Origin: Desulfobacula sp.
Lineage (GTDB): Bacteria > Desulfobacterota > Desulfobacteria > Desulfobacterales > Desulfobacteraceae
Direction of reading: 5' to 3'
DNA length: 32,145 nucleotides
NCBI GenBank assembly: GCA_020048635.1
Contig: JAIFMF010000027.1
Span: 1 to 32,145, forward strand
Shown here: positions 8,877 through 19,385 of the stretch, one piece after another
How the letters are laid out: each line of letters starts with the position of its first letter
Numbering within the stretch: the first letter of the stretch is position 1
Translations under genes and position numbers: made by a program
Notes under the pieces: model-generated
Told to the model about the DNA's origin: nothing
The model's input: only the letters and a program-made list of their open reading frames with translations
Database searches by the model: none

Positions 8877-10115
8877 TTATTCAGCATTCATATCCTGTTC
8901 GTACAGCATGGCCAGGGTTTCCTGATAAGCCTGGATCAGGGATGGACGTTTTTCCGCCTCTACTTCATAGGTGTCCAGCAGGCGCTCAAACACATCAATG
9001 ATGCTCAGATTGTCCAGTTCCTCTTCCGCCTCTTTTTTTTGGAGAACCCGGTCCATGGCCTGCCGGTTTCGGATGCGGCGGATTTCAATGCCGGTGTCGG
9101 CCACAGCCTCTTCCATCCGGAGCCGTAAATCGGGGACCACATCGCGGCCCGTATATTCAATTTCCAACCAGGCCCTGCTTTTTTGGACCTTGAGCTCAAA
9201 CAGACGACCCAGGATTTTCTCCATGTCTCCGGAGATTCTTTCCAGGACTTGAAAACAGGGGATGGGAGGCTCACTGATATCCGAAGTCCTGCCCTCAAAT
9301 TCAACCAGGATTACCTTCTTTTCCCGGCCTGCCTCACCAAACCCCATGGGAATGGGTGAACCCGAATACCGGATATGATGTTCTCCGCCCACTGTCTGTG
9401 AAAGGTGCAGATGACCCAGAGCCACATAATCAAATCCCGAAGAAAAAATTTCCTTTCCCACATGGGCCAGGGACCCGATATACAGCTCTCGTACACCGTC
9501 TCCTTCGACGGTTCTGCCGCCTGAGGCGAAAAGATGCCCCATGGCCACAACCGGAATTTCTCCGCAGATTTTTTGTTTTTCTTCCGCCAGTCTTGACACT
9601 TCTGCATAATGGGTTTCGATTCCCCGGATGAGCTGGATATTCTTATCATCCAGACTTTCCCCGGCCTCTGCAACCCGGATATCCCGGTCTCTCAGATAGG
9701 GCACGGCGCAGACAACGGCTTCAGGCCTGTCTGAAGAGTCTTTCAGAACAATGACCTCATCTTCCGGGTTCCCGGTAAAAGAACCCACAACATGAACATG
9801 CAAAACCTTCAGAACCTCTTTCGGGGCATTCAAAAATGAAGGGGAATCATGATTGCCCGCAATGATGACCACATGGCGGCAGCATGAAGCCGATACCCGG
9901 CACAGAAATCCGTAATACAGCTCCTGGGCCCGGTTGCTCGGCGTGCCCGTATCAAAGATGTCCCCGGCCACGAGAAGCGCATCAATTTTATGCACCTCAA
10001 TGAATCTGGCCAGCCAGTCAAGAAAAGTTGAAAATTCATCATAGCGCTTGCGGCCATACAGCGACCGGCCGATATGCCAGTCTGAGGTGTGAAGAAATTT
10101 CATAACCCCTTTCAT
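8877..10115 (-). CDS. sbcD: SbcD, nuclease subunit of SbcCD
   Basis: 412-residue Mre11-type metallophosphoesterase, the nuclease partner of SbcC. Metal-binding motifs are visible in order: SDWHIG near the N-terminus, AGDIFDTG, AGNHDS, MGHLF and LGHLHL. The family normally starts M(K/R)-x-LHTSDWH, so the real start may be the second ATG at 10103, four codons in. Neither ATG has a well-spaced Shine-Dalgarno: an AGGGG lies only two bases before the internal ATG. The gene begins two bases after the stop of the Fe-S protein gene, which implies coupled translation. Confidence 0.96.
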   Translation of the reverse strand: MKGVMKFLHTSDWHIGRSLYGRKRYDEFSTFLDWLARFIEVHKIDALLVAGDIFDTGTPSNRAQELYYGFLCRVSASCCRHVVIIAGNHDSPSFLNAPKEVLKVLHVHVVGSFTGNPEDEVIVLKDSSDRPEAVVCAVPYLRDRDIRVAEAGESLDDKNIQLIRGIETHYAEVSRLAEEKQKICGEIPVVAMGHLFASGGRTVEGDGVRELYIGSLAHVGKEIFSSGFDYVALGHLHLSQTVGGEHHIRYSGSPIPMGFGEAGREKKVILVEFEGRTSDISEPPIPCFQVLERISGDMEKILGRLFELKVQKSRAWLEIEYTGRDVVPDLRLRMEEAVADTGIEIRRIRNRQAMDRVLQKKEAEEELDNLSIIDVFERLLDTYEVEAEKRPSLIQAYQETLAMLYEQDMNAE

Positions 10116-10117
10116 AT

Positions 10118-11212
10118 TCAGGAAACAGGATCTCTTTCCTTCCGGATAGTGGTGTGAAGAGTTTCAAAATCCTGTGGCACCTGGCCCTGATCTTTTCTGT
10201 AGCTAATCTTCAAGGCATCAAAATCACATTTTAAGGCACAGACCCCGCAGCCGATACACCAGTTCTGATCCACTCTGGCCGCCCCGTCTTCAAGGGTGAT
10301 GGCGGCCACGGGGCAGATATCCAGGCAGGCGCCGCAGCCGACGCAGAGATCAGGATCGGTTTCCCGGACAAAATAGACAGCCATGAGTTCGTCTCTTGGA
10401 ATCTTTCTTCTTCGGATCATGCCGACATTCCAGCAGGAACAGCCACAGCAGTTGCAGTTATGCTTGATTTTACCAGCGGCATTGTCCACAAAATGCACAA
10501 GCCCTGCCTCAGCCGCGCCTTTTACAATCTTTCCGGCCTCTTCACGGGTGATTTCCCGTCCAAGGCCCTGGTCGATAAGATAGGCTGCCATGTCATCAAA
10601 TTTAAGACAGACTTCCAGGGGATGCTCACAGGCCCTGTCCATTAGGCCTGCCTGTACCCGACAGGGACAGTGGGCCACGGCAAACCGTTCAGCATTGTCG
10701 AGCACAGTGTCCATCATATCATGGGGAAAAACGGCCTGAACCTCTGGTTTCAGTGACTGATGAACCGGGATATAGCGGTAGGCTTTTGTACTCTTTCCGC
10801 CAAAGGCTTCCAGGGTTACCTTGCGGTTGAAATATTTCATCACAAGTTTTGTCATTTTCAGGGCAAAAGGGGTGTTTTTCCCATCCCAGAAAAAGGACTG
10901 GGGAAATCCAAACCCTGCCTGGTGAAGGGCGTAGCCTTTTTCTTTATTCTGACTCAGGCCTTTAAATATGAGTCTTCTGTTCGCAAGAGTTTCAAGATTT
11001 TTAGCAATATGTTCCAGGTCCATGCCCGTTTCCCGTGCCAGCTCTTCCGGTGTTACCGGCGTTAAGGGGATGTTGACGGCCGGGAGCAGGAGGGCAATTT
11101 TCGCTTCTTCTGCTGAAAAATTTTCCTTTAGAATATCCACAAGACCGTCCGTAAGGGGCAATCCCATCATGGACAAATGTCTTGCCAGGTGTGCGTGAAT
11201 CGTATCATCCAT
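10118..11212 (-). CDS. Multi-cluster 4Fe-4S protein with N-terminal winged-helix-like domain
   Basis: 364-residue Fe-S protein of a type common in anaerobes. The first 100 residues contain a helix-rich segment (TPEELARETGMDLEHIAKNLETL) that looks like a winged-helix module. The middle has two cysteine-rich patches, C-P-C with a further two cysteines around residues 180-205 and CNCCGCSC around residue 252, which could hold a non-ferredoxin cluster. The C-terminus is a classical two-cluster ferredoxin: CVGCGACLDICP near residue 289 and CIGCGVCALKCD near residue 320. There is no signal peptide or membrane helix. Its place between a sensor kinase and sbcD, downstream of fdhA, suggests a redox role linked to formate metabolism. 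Electron carrier or redox sensor are both possible; the partner is unknown. Confidence 0.8.
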   Translation of the reverse strand: MDDTIHAHLARHLSMMGLPLTDGLVDILKENFSAEEAKIALLLPAVNIPLTPVTPEELARETGMDLEHIAKNLETLANRRLIFKGLSQNKEKGYALHQAGFGFPQSFFWDGKNTPFALKMTKLVMKYFNRKVTLEAFGGKSTKAYRYIPVHQSLKPEVQAVFPHDMMDTVLDNAERFAVAHCPCRVQAGLMDRACEHPLEVCLKFDDMAAYLIDQGLGREITREEAGKIVKGAAEAGLVHFVDNAAGKIKHNCNCCGCSCWNVGMIRRRKIPRDELMAVYFVRETDPDLCVGCGACLDICPVAAITLEDGAARVDQNWCIGCGVCALKCDFDALKISYRKDQGQVPQDFETLHTTIRKERDPVS

Positions 11213-11244
11213 AAACCGTTTTTTATCTCAGCTCCTCTTTTTTT

Positions 11245-13053
11245 TTATAATTTCAGCACTGTTTTAAAGGCTTTTCCAGGGCCATCAATCTGAAGAACCG
11301 GAAAAAGGATACTGAAAACAGCTCCTTTCCCTTTTGTACTGGTGACACTGACAGCGCCCTTATGGTGTTTTACAATCCCGTGAACAACGGCAAGGCCCAT
11401 ACCGGAACCTTTTCCAACCTCCCTGGTTGTAAAATACGGATCAAAAATCCTGTCCAGATTTTCAGGATCAATCCCCGGTCCGGTGTCCATTATTGCAATT
11501 CTGACATATCGGCCAGGTGAAAGATTTGGGTATTGCAGGGCATGGTCTTCTGTGAGATCCATCTCCTCCGCACTGATTTCAATGACTCCACCCGTCATTT
11601 CCATGGCCTGAGAAGCATTGGTGCAGACATTCATCAATACCTGCCTGATCTGAATCGGATCTGCAGCAATGGATATTTCAGCATTCGGAAGGTTATGCCG
11701 GATATCGATGGTCGAAGGGATTATGGATCTTAAAAACCGGGCCTCATCTTTTATGACCAGAACAATATCGAGGGGTTTTAGATCCTGTCTTGTTTCCCTG
11801 CTGAAATTGAGCAGTTGTTTAACCACATCGGCAGCCCGGAGGCTGGCTGATTTGATCCTTTCAAGATAGGTGTATAAAGGATTGTCCCGCCTGATTTCAT
11901 CAATTGCGAGTTCGGTGTTCCCCATGATGATATACAGAAGATTATTAAAATCATGGGCTATCCCGCCAGCCAGTGTACCGATGGATTCCATTTTATGAGC
12001 CTGTCGAAGCTGCTTTTCCAGTTGTCTCCGGTCTGAAATATCCCTTGCAATCCCTCGGAATCCGGTTCCCTTGCCGTTCTGATCTTTAATCAGGGATACC
12101 GCCGTCTCCACATAACAGACAGACCCATCCTTTCGAATCAGTTGCCAATCCAGGACTTTTGTCGGTATCCCAGTACGAAATACCTGGCTAAAGGTATTAA
12201 AAATCATTTTGGCATTGCCCCTGTCCATATATTCCCGGTTGTTCATTCCCATCAGCTCTTGTCTGGAATACCCGAGTATCCGGCACATGGAATCGTTAAA
12301 AAAGGTATAATTCCCCTGGACATCGACTTCGAAATACCCGTCTTCAATACTTTCAAGGATATCGCTGTATTTTTCTTCAGCCCGGGTTCTGTCTTTTATT
12401 TCCAACCCCAGTTTCACCTGTTCTTTTTTCAGAGATAAAGAAAGTTGTTTTTCCTTTTCATGGGAAACCGTCAAGCCTCGAACCAGAGCGGCAACAGAAA
12501 TGGCGGAAAGGGAATTTAAAAACAGAAAATTAATGCCTGCCACAATCATGAGTCGTTCAGATTTGAAAAAAGGAAAGTCCCCTCCGAATTTGCCATGGAT
12601 CATGAGATATCCGATGACAGCCATAGTCACCATGTTTACAAGCAGAGCAAAAATGGCGACCCTGGGGCCGAAAAGTATTCCGGCGAGAACGGCAAAACAG
12701 AAAAGCCATGCAGGTCCTCCGCTTAACGGCCCCACGGAAACAGTAATGACAACACCGATAATATAGACGAACAGCAATGAAAAAACAGCCCGAACCGTAT
12801 ATCCGATCTGCGGCAGAAATAAAAGGGCTGCACCGGCTGACCAGATAAGGCTATCCCAGAACATCAGCCCCCAGAACCTGTTTTCAATGGCCATGGGGAA
12901 CATGGAAATCAAAACAAAAAAACCAACGGCAACCCCGAAAAAAAGAATGGTGGAAAGAATCCGATTCCGCCAATAGGAAAGGCTGTCCATTTCCGAAATT
13001 CCTTCCGGAAGAATTCTTTTCATTATACCGTCACGTAAGCGCTTGAACATCAT
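11245..13053 (-). CDS. Membrane-anchored PAS histidine kinase
   Basis: 602-residue sensor kinase. Residues about 30-200 hold some six hydrophobic helices with short loops, so sensing is likely membrane-embedded. A PAS domain with PAC motif follows (about 230-350; [15 protein letters not shown] to [10 protein letters not shown]). Next comes a HisKA domain with the phospho-acceptor His in [11 protein letters not shown] (about residue 364), and an HATPase domain with the N box [17 protein letters not shown] and [13 protein letters not shown]. There is no receiver domain and no response regulator next to it. Two ATGs are in tandem; the second (13050) lies at better spacing from AAGGGA. It starts six bases after the fdhA stop, so it is very likely cotranscribed with formate dehydrogenase. 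Confidence 0.92.
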   Translation of the reverse strand: MMFKRLRDGIMKRILPEGISEMDSLSYWRNRILSTILFFGVAVGFFVLISMFPMAIENRFWGLMFWDSLIWSAGAALLFLPQIGYTVRAVFSLLFVYIIGVVITVSVGPLSGGPAWLFCFAVLAGILFGPRVAIFALLVNMVTMAVIGYLMIHGKFGGDFPFFKSERLMIVAGINFLFLNSLSAISVAALVRGLTVSHEKEKQLSLSLKKEQVKLGLEIKDRTRAEEKYSDILESIEDGYFEVDVQGNYTFFNDSMCRILGYSRQELMGMNNREYMDRGNAKMIFNTFSQVFRTGIPTKVLDWQLIRKDGSVCYVETAVSLIKDQNGKGTGFRGIARDISDRRQLEKQLRQAHKMESIGTLAGGIAHDFNNLLYIIMGNTELAIDEIRRDNPLYTYLERIKSASLRAADVVKQLLNFSRETRQDLKPLDIVLVIKDEARFLRSIIPSTIDIRHNLPNAEISIAADPIQIRQVLMNVCTNASQAMEMTGGVIEISAEEMDLTEDHALQYPNLSPGRYVRIAIMDTGPGIDPENLDRIFDPYFTTREVGKGSGMGLAVVHGIVKHHKGAVSVTSTKGKGAVFSILFPVLQIDGPGKAFKTVLKL

Positions 13054-13059
13054 CGTCCC

Positions 13060-16000
13060 TTATCCGATTTTCTCAACCCGCACCGAACATACCTTCAACT
13101 CCGGGATCTTGGCCACTGGATCCATGGCAGTATTGGTAAGCCTGTTAGCAGCAGCTTCTGCAAAATGAAAAGGAATGAAAACCGTTCCCACCGGGATCCT
13201 TTTTGTCACCTCTGCCCTGACTTCAATTTCACCCCGCCGGGATCGCAAGCCCACCCTATCTCCTGTGAGAATATTGAATATTTTTGCATCCTGCACCGAG
13301 ATTTCCATGATACATTCCGGAGCCAGTTGGGTCAACCCCGGAGATTTGCGGGTCATGGTGCCGGTATGATAATGATAAAGAATCCGACCTGTGGTCAGGA
13401 TCAGGGGGAATTCGGCATCGGGATTTTCCTTAGGCCCTGCATAGGGGACGACATGGAATTTCCCCAACCCGCGGGTGAAACGATTTTTGTGCAGGTACGG
13501 GGTTCCTGGATGATCTTCGCTGACGCATGGCCATTGCAACCCTTCTTCTTCAATCCGTTCATAGGTGATGCCGGCATAGGACGGCGTAACGCGCCGGATT
13601 TCTTCAAAAATGGCTTCGGCATGGGGATACTGCAGGGGAACCCCCATCCGGGTTGAAATTTCCGAGATGATTTGCCAATCCGGTTTTGAGCGGCCCACCG
13701 GGTCTATGGCCTTTCTCACCCGCTGAATTCGGCGTTCGGTATTGGAAAAGGTTCCGTCCTTTTCGGCAAATGAAGCACCCGGAAGAACCACATCCGCAAG
13801 TCTGGCGGTCTCGGTGAGAAAAATATCCTGAACCAGAAGGAAATCCACTTCTTTTAGCGCATGAATGATGTGTTCTGAATCAGGATCAGACACCACTGGG
13901 TTTTCACCCATAATATATGCCGCACGGATGGTTTTTTCAGCCATGCCTTTGGTCATTTCCATAAGGGTCAAGCCCGGTTTATCAGGAATGCCCGTCACTC
14001 CCCATTCTTTTTCCAGGACGGCTCTTGCTTCCGGAGATGTCACCGGCTGATAGGCGGTAAACACATTGGGCAGTCCACCCATATCGCAGGCACCCTGGAC
14101 ATTGTTCTGTCCCCGGAGAGGATTGACCCCTGCTCCGGGATATCCGAGATTTCCGCACAGCATGGAAAGGTTGGCCAGAGCCTTTACATTGTCGGTGCCG
14201 TGGCTATGCTGGGTAATGCCCATAGTGTAGAAGATTCCGGCCCTTTCACTTGCATACAGCCGGGCAGCCACATACAGATCCTCTTTTGGAATTCCGGTAA
14301 TTTTTGAAACAAAGTCCGGAGTAAAGGTTTCCAGGGATTTTTTCACTTCTTCAAACCCTTCGGTTCGCTTGGCCACGTAGTCTTTGTCATAGCGTTTTTC
14401 TGCAATAATGATGTGCATGAGTCCGTTGATCCAGGCAATATCGGTTCCGGATTTCTGTCTGAGCCAACAGGTGGCAAACTCGGTCAATTCAATTTCCCGG
14501 GGATCTGCCACAATGAGTTTTGCACCATGATGTTTTACAGCCCGTTTAATGGCCGCACCGATAATCGGATGATTTTCGGTGGTGTTAGAACCGGTGACCA
14601 GAATGATTTTGGTATGTTCGATTTCCTCAATGGAATTTGTCATTGCTCCGCTTCCGAAGGCTGCGGCCAGACCGGCCACGGTGGAGGAATGTCAGAGACG
14701 GGCGCAATGGTCTATGTTGTTGGTTTTCAGCACCGCCCTTGCAAATTTGCCCATCAGGTAATTTTCTTCATTGGTTGCCCTGGCCGATGTCAACACCGCC
14801 ATGGCATCCGAACCATGTTGACCCAGAAGTTCCTTAAAGCGGGTTGCTACAACATCCAGGGCCTCATCCCACGAGGCCTCGGTCAATTGCCCGTTCTTTC
14901 GGACCAAGGGCTGTTTCAACCGGTCCGGGTGCTGGATAAAATCAAATCCGAACCGTCCTTTGACACAAAGATGACCGAAATTCGGCGGGAAAGTCGCCCC
15001 ATTGACCCGCAAAATCCGATCCTCTGCTTTTTCAAGATAAATCTGGCAGCCGACACCGCAATAACCACACGTGGTTTTAACCTGCTCAAGCTTAAAGGGG
15101 CCGGGAAGACCCGGACTTTTCTGATTCAATGCACCGGTGGGGCAAAACCCCACGCATAATCCGCAGGATACGCACCGGTCATTAATGGCCGGAACCGGCA
15201 AAATGGCGTAATCCGGCAAATGGGTCGGAGTGGCCTTGAATTCAAAGGCGTTCTGGATCTGGTGGGTGGAACATGAAAGCACGCATTGTTCGCAGGCAAT
15301 GCACTTATTCGGATCAATGCTGATGAATGGGTGCTTATCCTCCAGAGGAAATATTCTTTTGCCGGGCATATCCAGCGCACTGACATCAATGTTGTATGCC
15401 TTGGCAAATTCTCTCAGACGGCATTCAAAGGCATCCATGCATCCGCAGGAAAGGCAGCGGATGGATTCAGTAAGAGCCTCATCCTGTGAAATCGTGGCCT
15501 CTACTTCCAAAAAATTCAGTTCTCGCTCAGGCAGGGGAAGATGGGCTAAAGACACCCTGGACGCTTTGACAATCCCTTCAAAATTGATCGCATCTACATC
15601 TTTCAGTTTTTTGCCTCTGCTGATATTAAACCCCCGGGTGACCGGCACAAATGCTTCTTTAGAAAGGTACTGATGAATGGATACTGCCGCCCGTCTCCCG
15701 TCTGCAATGGCCTGGATCACGGTTTGCGGGCCGCGCAAAAGATCGCCGCCCACAAACAGATCGGGAATCGAACTCTGCAAGGTATCGAGATCAGCCATTG
15801 GCATGCCCCATTGGGTCATATTAAGGGATTTTAAATCCGGGTCAAGTCCAAACGGGGTTAAATCCGTGGACTGGCCAATGGCAATGATCATCAATTCAGC
15901 CTCCATCCGGGTTTCTGAGCCGGGAATGGGAACGGGCCTTGCCCTGCCGCTGCCATCGGCTTCTTTGAGTATATTCCGGATGAATTCAAGGGCTTCAAAT

Positions 16001-17181
16001 CGCCCGTCCTTTGACATCACCTGGGTCGGGGATACCAGAAATTCAAATTGAACCCCTTCATGCTCTGTAGCAGAGACTTCTTCATGATGGGCCGGCATTT
16101 CAGCGCGGGATCGACGGTAAAGAAGGGTCACTTTTTCAGAACCGAGCCTGAGCGCGGTCCGGGCAGCGTCCATGGCGGCATTGCCCCCGCCGATGACCAA
16201 TACTTTGCCTTTGCACTGCACCGGATGGCCAAGGGCATTTTTCGATAAATAATCCAGGGCCGAGATGATGCCGGGCTGATCTTCCCCGGGCAGGCCCAAT
16301 CGGGTTCCTTTCCAGGACCCAATAGCGAGAAAACTTGCTTCATATCCTTTTTCCCGCAGGCCTGCCAGAGTGAAATCTTTACCCAAACGTTGATTCAGTC
16401 TGACATCAACCCCCATATCCAGCAGCTCTTGAATTTCTTCATCCAGGATGGCTTTGGGAAGACGATACTCGGGAATGGCATAGCGGAGCAAACCTCCCAG
16501 CTTGGGCAGGGCTTCAAAAATGGCGACCGAATGCCCGTATAGACGCAGATAATAGGCACAGGCAAGACCGCCGGGACCGCCACCGATGACGGCAATGTTG
16601 TGGCCGCTGTCAGGCGGAACAGGGGGTTTTACAACGATCCCCCGGAGCTGTGCATAATCCGCCACAAACCGTTTCATGGGATTGATGGCCAGGGGTTCGT
16701 CCACGCAGTTTCGACGGCAGGCATCTTCGCAGGGGTGAGGGCAGACCCTTCCCACGGAAAGGGGGAGCGGGTTTTTCTCTTTGATCAGCTTCAGGGCGCC
16801 AATATATTCCCCCTTGGAGATATGGGCAATATAGCCCTGAATATCTAGACCGGCCGGGCAGGTCATGGAACATGGAGCGATACAGTCTCCATATTGCCGT
16901 TGCAGCAGATATTTTAAAACTCCCTGCCGGGATTCGACAACTTTGGAAGATTCCGTCTGAATGTTCATCCCTGCTCTAACCGGTGTAGCACAGGAGTTTA
17001 TGAGAAATTCCTCTCCTTCGATCTCAACAGTGCAAATTCCACAGACTTCCGACGGTTTGAGCAGAGGGTGATGACAAAGTGTCGGGATGGAAATCCCTGC
17101 ACCTGTTGCAGCTTCCAGAATGGTCATGCCTTCTTCGACACTGATCTTTTGACGATTAATAGTAAGATTTATTTTTGTCAT
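13060..17181 (-). CDS. fdhA: Selenocysteine formate dehydrogenase fused to ferredoxin and GltD-like flavin domains
   Basis: Reads as one gene of about 1373 residues in which TGA at 14692-14694 is selenocysteine 830. It oxidises formate to CO2 at a molybdopterin site and passes electrons through built-in centres, probably to NAD(P) or ferredoxin. Domains in order: [2Fe-2S] ferredoxin (Cys36, 47, 50, 64); a cysteine-rich Fe-S segment (Cys99-107 and Cys146-158); a GltD/NfnB-like flavoprotein with GGGPGG at 199-204 and a second nucleotide site VLVIGGGNAAMD; an 8-Cys ferredoxin (CIACEQC, CVSCGLC); the molybdopterin [4Fe-4S] motif CGYCGVGC; then HCARL-Sec-HSSTVAGL and the large molybdopterin and dinucleotide-binding domains. 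Family members have Cys or Sec at this position. Both halves are intact and collinear with the family, which argues against a pseudogene. It heads a five-gene run. Confidence 0.93.
14645..14694 (-). promoter_or_regulatory. Bacterial SECIS element and Sec codon of fdhA
   Basis: On the coding (minus) strand the UGA is followed by 18 nt and then GGTCTG. The hairpin arms GTGGCC and GGCCGC (14663-14679) give a 6-bp stem, with one U-G pair, around the loop GGTCT. A lower stem TTCC/GGAA is possible. The distance to the loop and the GGTCTG itself equal those in the E. coli fdhF SECIS as I know it. It would recruit SelB with Sec-tRNA. Confidence 0.88.
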
Positions 17182-17516
17182 AGCCGTAATACACCGGCTC
17201 CACTGTTTAAAGAAAAAATCTCATAATGGGGTGTAACTATTTTTAGTATTCTATATCAAATCACTTGTCCATAACAAGGTCATTTTGGTTCTGTGATTCA
17301 AAAAGTGTTTTCACAAAATTGAAATCAGTGGCATATTTAGTTTATGAACCTCAAGTCGTTGTCTTGAAAATACCTATTTCCAGCAGGGATCATATCAGGG
17401 ATGGAAGCCTCTCCCCATAAAAAACCCCATCCCCTTGACTAATTGACTATTTTTCTTCATTAATAGGCCATATTATTTGACTCTGATTGGAATTTAAGAA
17501 AATAAAAGGAGACTCC
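17182..17516. other. Divergent intergenic region between fdhA and argG
   Basis: 335 bp, AT-rich, without a convincing ORF. It must hold promoters for fdhA (minus) and argG (plus). Two overlapping TTGACT boxes lie at 17435-17440 and 17443-17448, but no well-spaced -10 follows either. An inverted repeat GGGATGG/CCATCCC (17398-17404 and 17427-17433) sits just before them and could be a hairpin or operator. A loose palindrome TGTGA-N14-TCACA (17292-17315) was also seen. None of these is strong. Confidence 0.5.
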
Positions 17517-18746
17517 ATGTCAAAAGGAAAAGTTGTTCTTGCCTATTCAGGCGGACTTGATACCTCCGTCATACTGAAATGGCTTTTAGAACAAGGGTAT
17601 GACGTATATGCCTATATGGCCGATATCGGCCAGAAAGAAGATTTTGAAGCAGCCGAACAAAAGGCGCTGAAGATCGGTGCAAAAAAAGTGTTTATCGTGG
17701 ACATGAAAAAAGAATTTGTCACGGATTATATCTTTCCCGTCTTTAAAGCCAATACCATTTATGAAGGCCGGTACCTTCTCGGAACCGCCGTTGCAAGGCC
17801 GCTGATTGCCAAAAAACAGATCGAGATTGCAAAGGAAGTAGGGGCTGAGTTTGTTGCCCATGGCGCAACCGGTAAAGGAAACGACCAGGTCAGGTTTGAA
17901 TTGTCCTATTATGCCCTGAACCCGAGAATCAAGGTTATTGCACCGTGGAAAAATTCAGAATTTTTAAATACCTTCAAAGGCCGGACCGATCTTCTGGCCT
18001 ATGCTGAAAAACACGGCATCCCGACCAAGCAATCGGCATCCAAACCTTACAGTGAAGATGACAACCTGCTGCACATTTCCCATGAAGCCGGTATTCTTGA
18101 AGATCCGGGCCATGAATGTGAAGAAAGTATTTATTCTCACACCGTTGCCCCGGAAAAAGCACCGGATACCCCGACAAAAATAAAAATCGAATTCAAGAAC
18201 GGCATTCCGGTCAAGGTGACCAACCTGAATAACAACACGGTCAGGACCGATCCCCTTGAGTTGTTTGAATATCTTAATCAGTTGGGTTGTGAAAACGGGA
18301 TCGGCAGGCTGGATATGGTTGAAAACCGGTTTGTGGGTATCAAATCCAGGGGAGTATATGAAACTCCCGGCGGTACCATCCTCCATGTGGCGCACAAGGA
18401 TATTGAAGGCATTGCCATGGACCGGGAAGTCATGCGTCTTCGGGATATGCTGTCCGCCAAATTTGCCGAGCTGGTGTATTACGGATTCTGGTTCAGCCCG
18501 GAAATGGAATTTCTCATGGTAGCCATCAACAAGAGTCAGGAAGTCATTGACGGCGAAGTGACGGTAAAACTTTTCAAGGGCACGGCTTATCCTGTTGCCA
18601 GAACCAGTCCGTCTTCCCTGTACAACCAGGATCTGTCCTCCATGGACATTGCCGGCGGATACAACCAGGAAGATGCGGAAGGCTTTATCAAGATCAACGC
18701 CATCCGTCTCATGGCCCATAAAAACATCATGGATCAGAAAAAATAA
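17517..18746 (+). CDS. argG: Argininosuccinate synthase
   Basis: 409-residue cytoplasmic enzyme joining citrulline and aspartate with ATP to make argininosuccinate, the penultimate step of arginine synthesis. Seen: the N-type ATP pyrophosphatase loop AYSGGLDTS at the start; the conserved [28 protein letters not shown] and [10 protein letters not shown] segments; and normal length (about 400). The ATG at 17517 is preferred because AAAGGAG lies six bases upstream; an in-frame TTG at 17487 would only add a non-conserved leader. It stands alone, without other arg genes in view, and faces gpt. Confidence 0.98.
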   Translation: MSKGKVVLAYSGGLDTSVILKWLLEQGYDVYAYMADIGQKEDFEAAEQKALKIGAKKVFIVDMKKEFVTDYIFPVFKANTIYEGRYLLGTAVARPLIAKKQIEIAKEVGAEFVAHGATGKGNDQVRFELSYYALNPRIKVIAPWKNSEFLNTFKGRTDLLAYAEKHGIPTKQSASKPYSEDDNLLHISHEAGILEDPGHECEESIYSHTVAPEKAPDTPTKIKIEFKNGIPVKVTNLNNNTVRTDPLELFEYLNQLGCENGIGRLDMVENRFVGIKSRGVYETPGGTILHVAHKDIEGIAMDREVMRLRDMLSAKFAELVYYGFWFSPEMEFLMVAINKSQEVIDGEVTVKLFKGTAYPVARTSPSSLYNQDLSSMDIAGGYNQEDAEGFIKINAIRLMAHKNIMDQKK

Positions 18747-18756
18747 TTCCTTACAA

Positions 18757-18791
18757 CCCGGCTGGAAAATAAATTTGGTTTTCCGGCCGGG
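18757..18791. terminator. Hairpin between convergent argG and gpt
   Basis: Arms CCCGGCTGGAAAA and TTTTCCGGCCGGG form a 13-bp stem with one U-G pair and a 9-nt loop. The position between two convergent 3' ends fits a bidirectional terminator. Neither side has an immediate long U tract, so termination strength is uncertain. Confidence 0.6.
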
Positions 18792-18799
18792 GTCTTGCC

Positions 18800-19282
18800 C
18801 TATTTCCCGGCTATGGGTTCAACAAACTGAGATTCCGAATCCCAGGGAAACAGAATCCAGGTATCCTGGCTCACCTCCGTCACATAGGCATCCACCAGGG
18901 GTTTTCCCGCAGGCTTGGCGTAAACTGTTGCAAAATAAGCCTCGGGCAGCATTTTTCTCACGATTTTTGCAGTGGAGCCTGTGTCCACCAGATCATCAAT
19001 GATCAGCAAATCCTTTCCTGACCCTTCAATAGCCTTCAAAATTTTTGTTTGGCCCTGATCCTGCCAGTTGTAACTGGTAATACAAACCGTATCAATATGA
19101 TGAATCCCGAGTTCCCGTGCAATAACCGCAGCCGGAACAAGACCGCCCCGTGTGACGGCAACAATGCTTTTCCAGGTCTGATGCATATCATGGAGCCGCC
19201 ATGAAAGGGCCTTTGAATCCCTGTGAAGCTGCTCCCAGGAAATGGGATAATTGCGTCTGTATCTGTCCTCATCTTTTTCCAT
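18800..19282 (-). CDS. gpt: Xanthine-guanine phosphoribosyltransferase
   Basis: 160-residue purine salvage enzyme that transfers phosphoribosyl from PRPP to guanine or xanthine. It follows E. coli Gpt closely along its whole length: VAVTRGGLVPAAVIARELGI, the PRPP loop LLIIDDLVDTGST, YAKPAGKPLVDAYV, and the base-binding QDTWILFPWD near the C-terminus. Length is normal (E. coli 152). A GGAGG lies 11 bases before the ATG, a longer spacing than usual. The gene is divergent from the small zinc-ribbon ORF and probably transcribed alone. Confidence 0.95.
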   Translation of the reverse strand: MEKDEDRYRRNYPISWEQLHRDSKALSWRLHDMHQTWKSIVAVTRGGLVPAAVIARELGIHHIDTVCITSYNWQDQGQTKILKAIEGSGKDLLIIDDLVDTGSTAKIVRKMLPEAYFATVYAKPAGKPLVDAYVTEVSQDTWILFPWDSESQFVEPIAGK

Positions 19283-19321
19283 GGACTATAAATCCTCCAG
19301 TCATTCCTGTTTTTATAATTT

Positions 19322-19350
19322 TTGACTTTTTTCCGGTTTGGCTTTATTTT
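19322..19350 (+). promoter_or_regulatory. Sigma-70-type promoter candidate for the zinc-ribbon ORF
   Basis: TTGACT (19322-19327), a 17-bp spacer and TATTTT (19345-19350) give a good -35/-10 arrangement. It ends 22 bases before the AAAGGA ribosome site of the ORF at 19386. Confidence 0.5.
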
Positions 19351-19385
19351 ATCTTCAAGATATTAAAAGATAAAGGACAAACCTC

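Noticed and set aside
14679..14694. Nonsense mutation splitting fdhA into two pseudogene parts
   Set aside because: The TGA falls exactly on the Cys/Sec site, both halves are intact, and a SECIS hairpin with fdhF-like spacing follows.
17292..17315. CRP/FNR-like palindrome TGTGA-N14-TCACA between fdhA and argG
   Set aside because: The spacer is far longer than the 6 bp of CRP sites, and the inner bases are not symmetrical.
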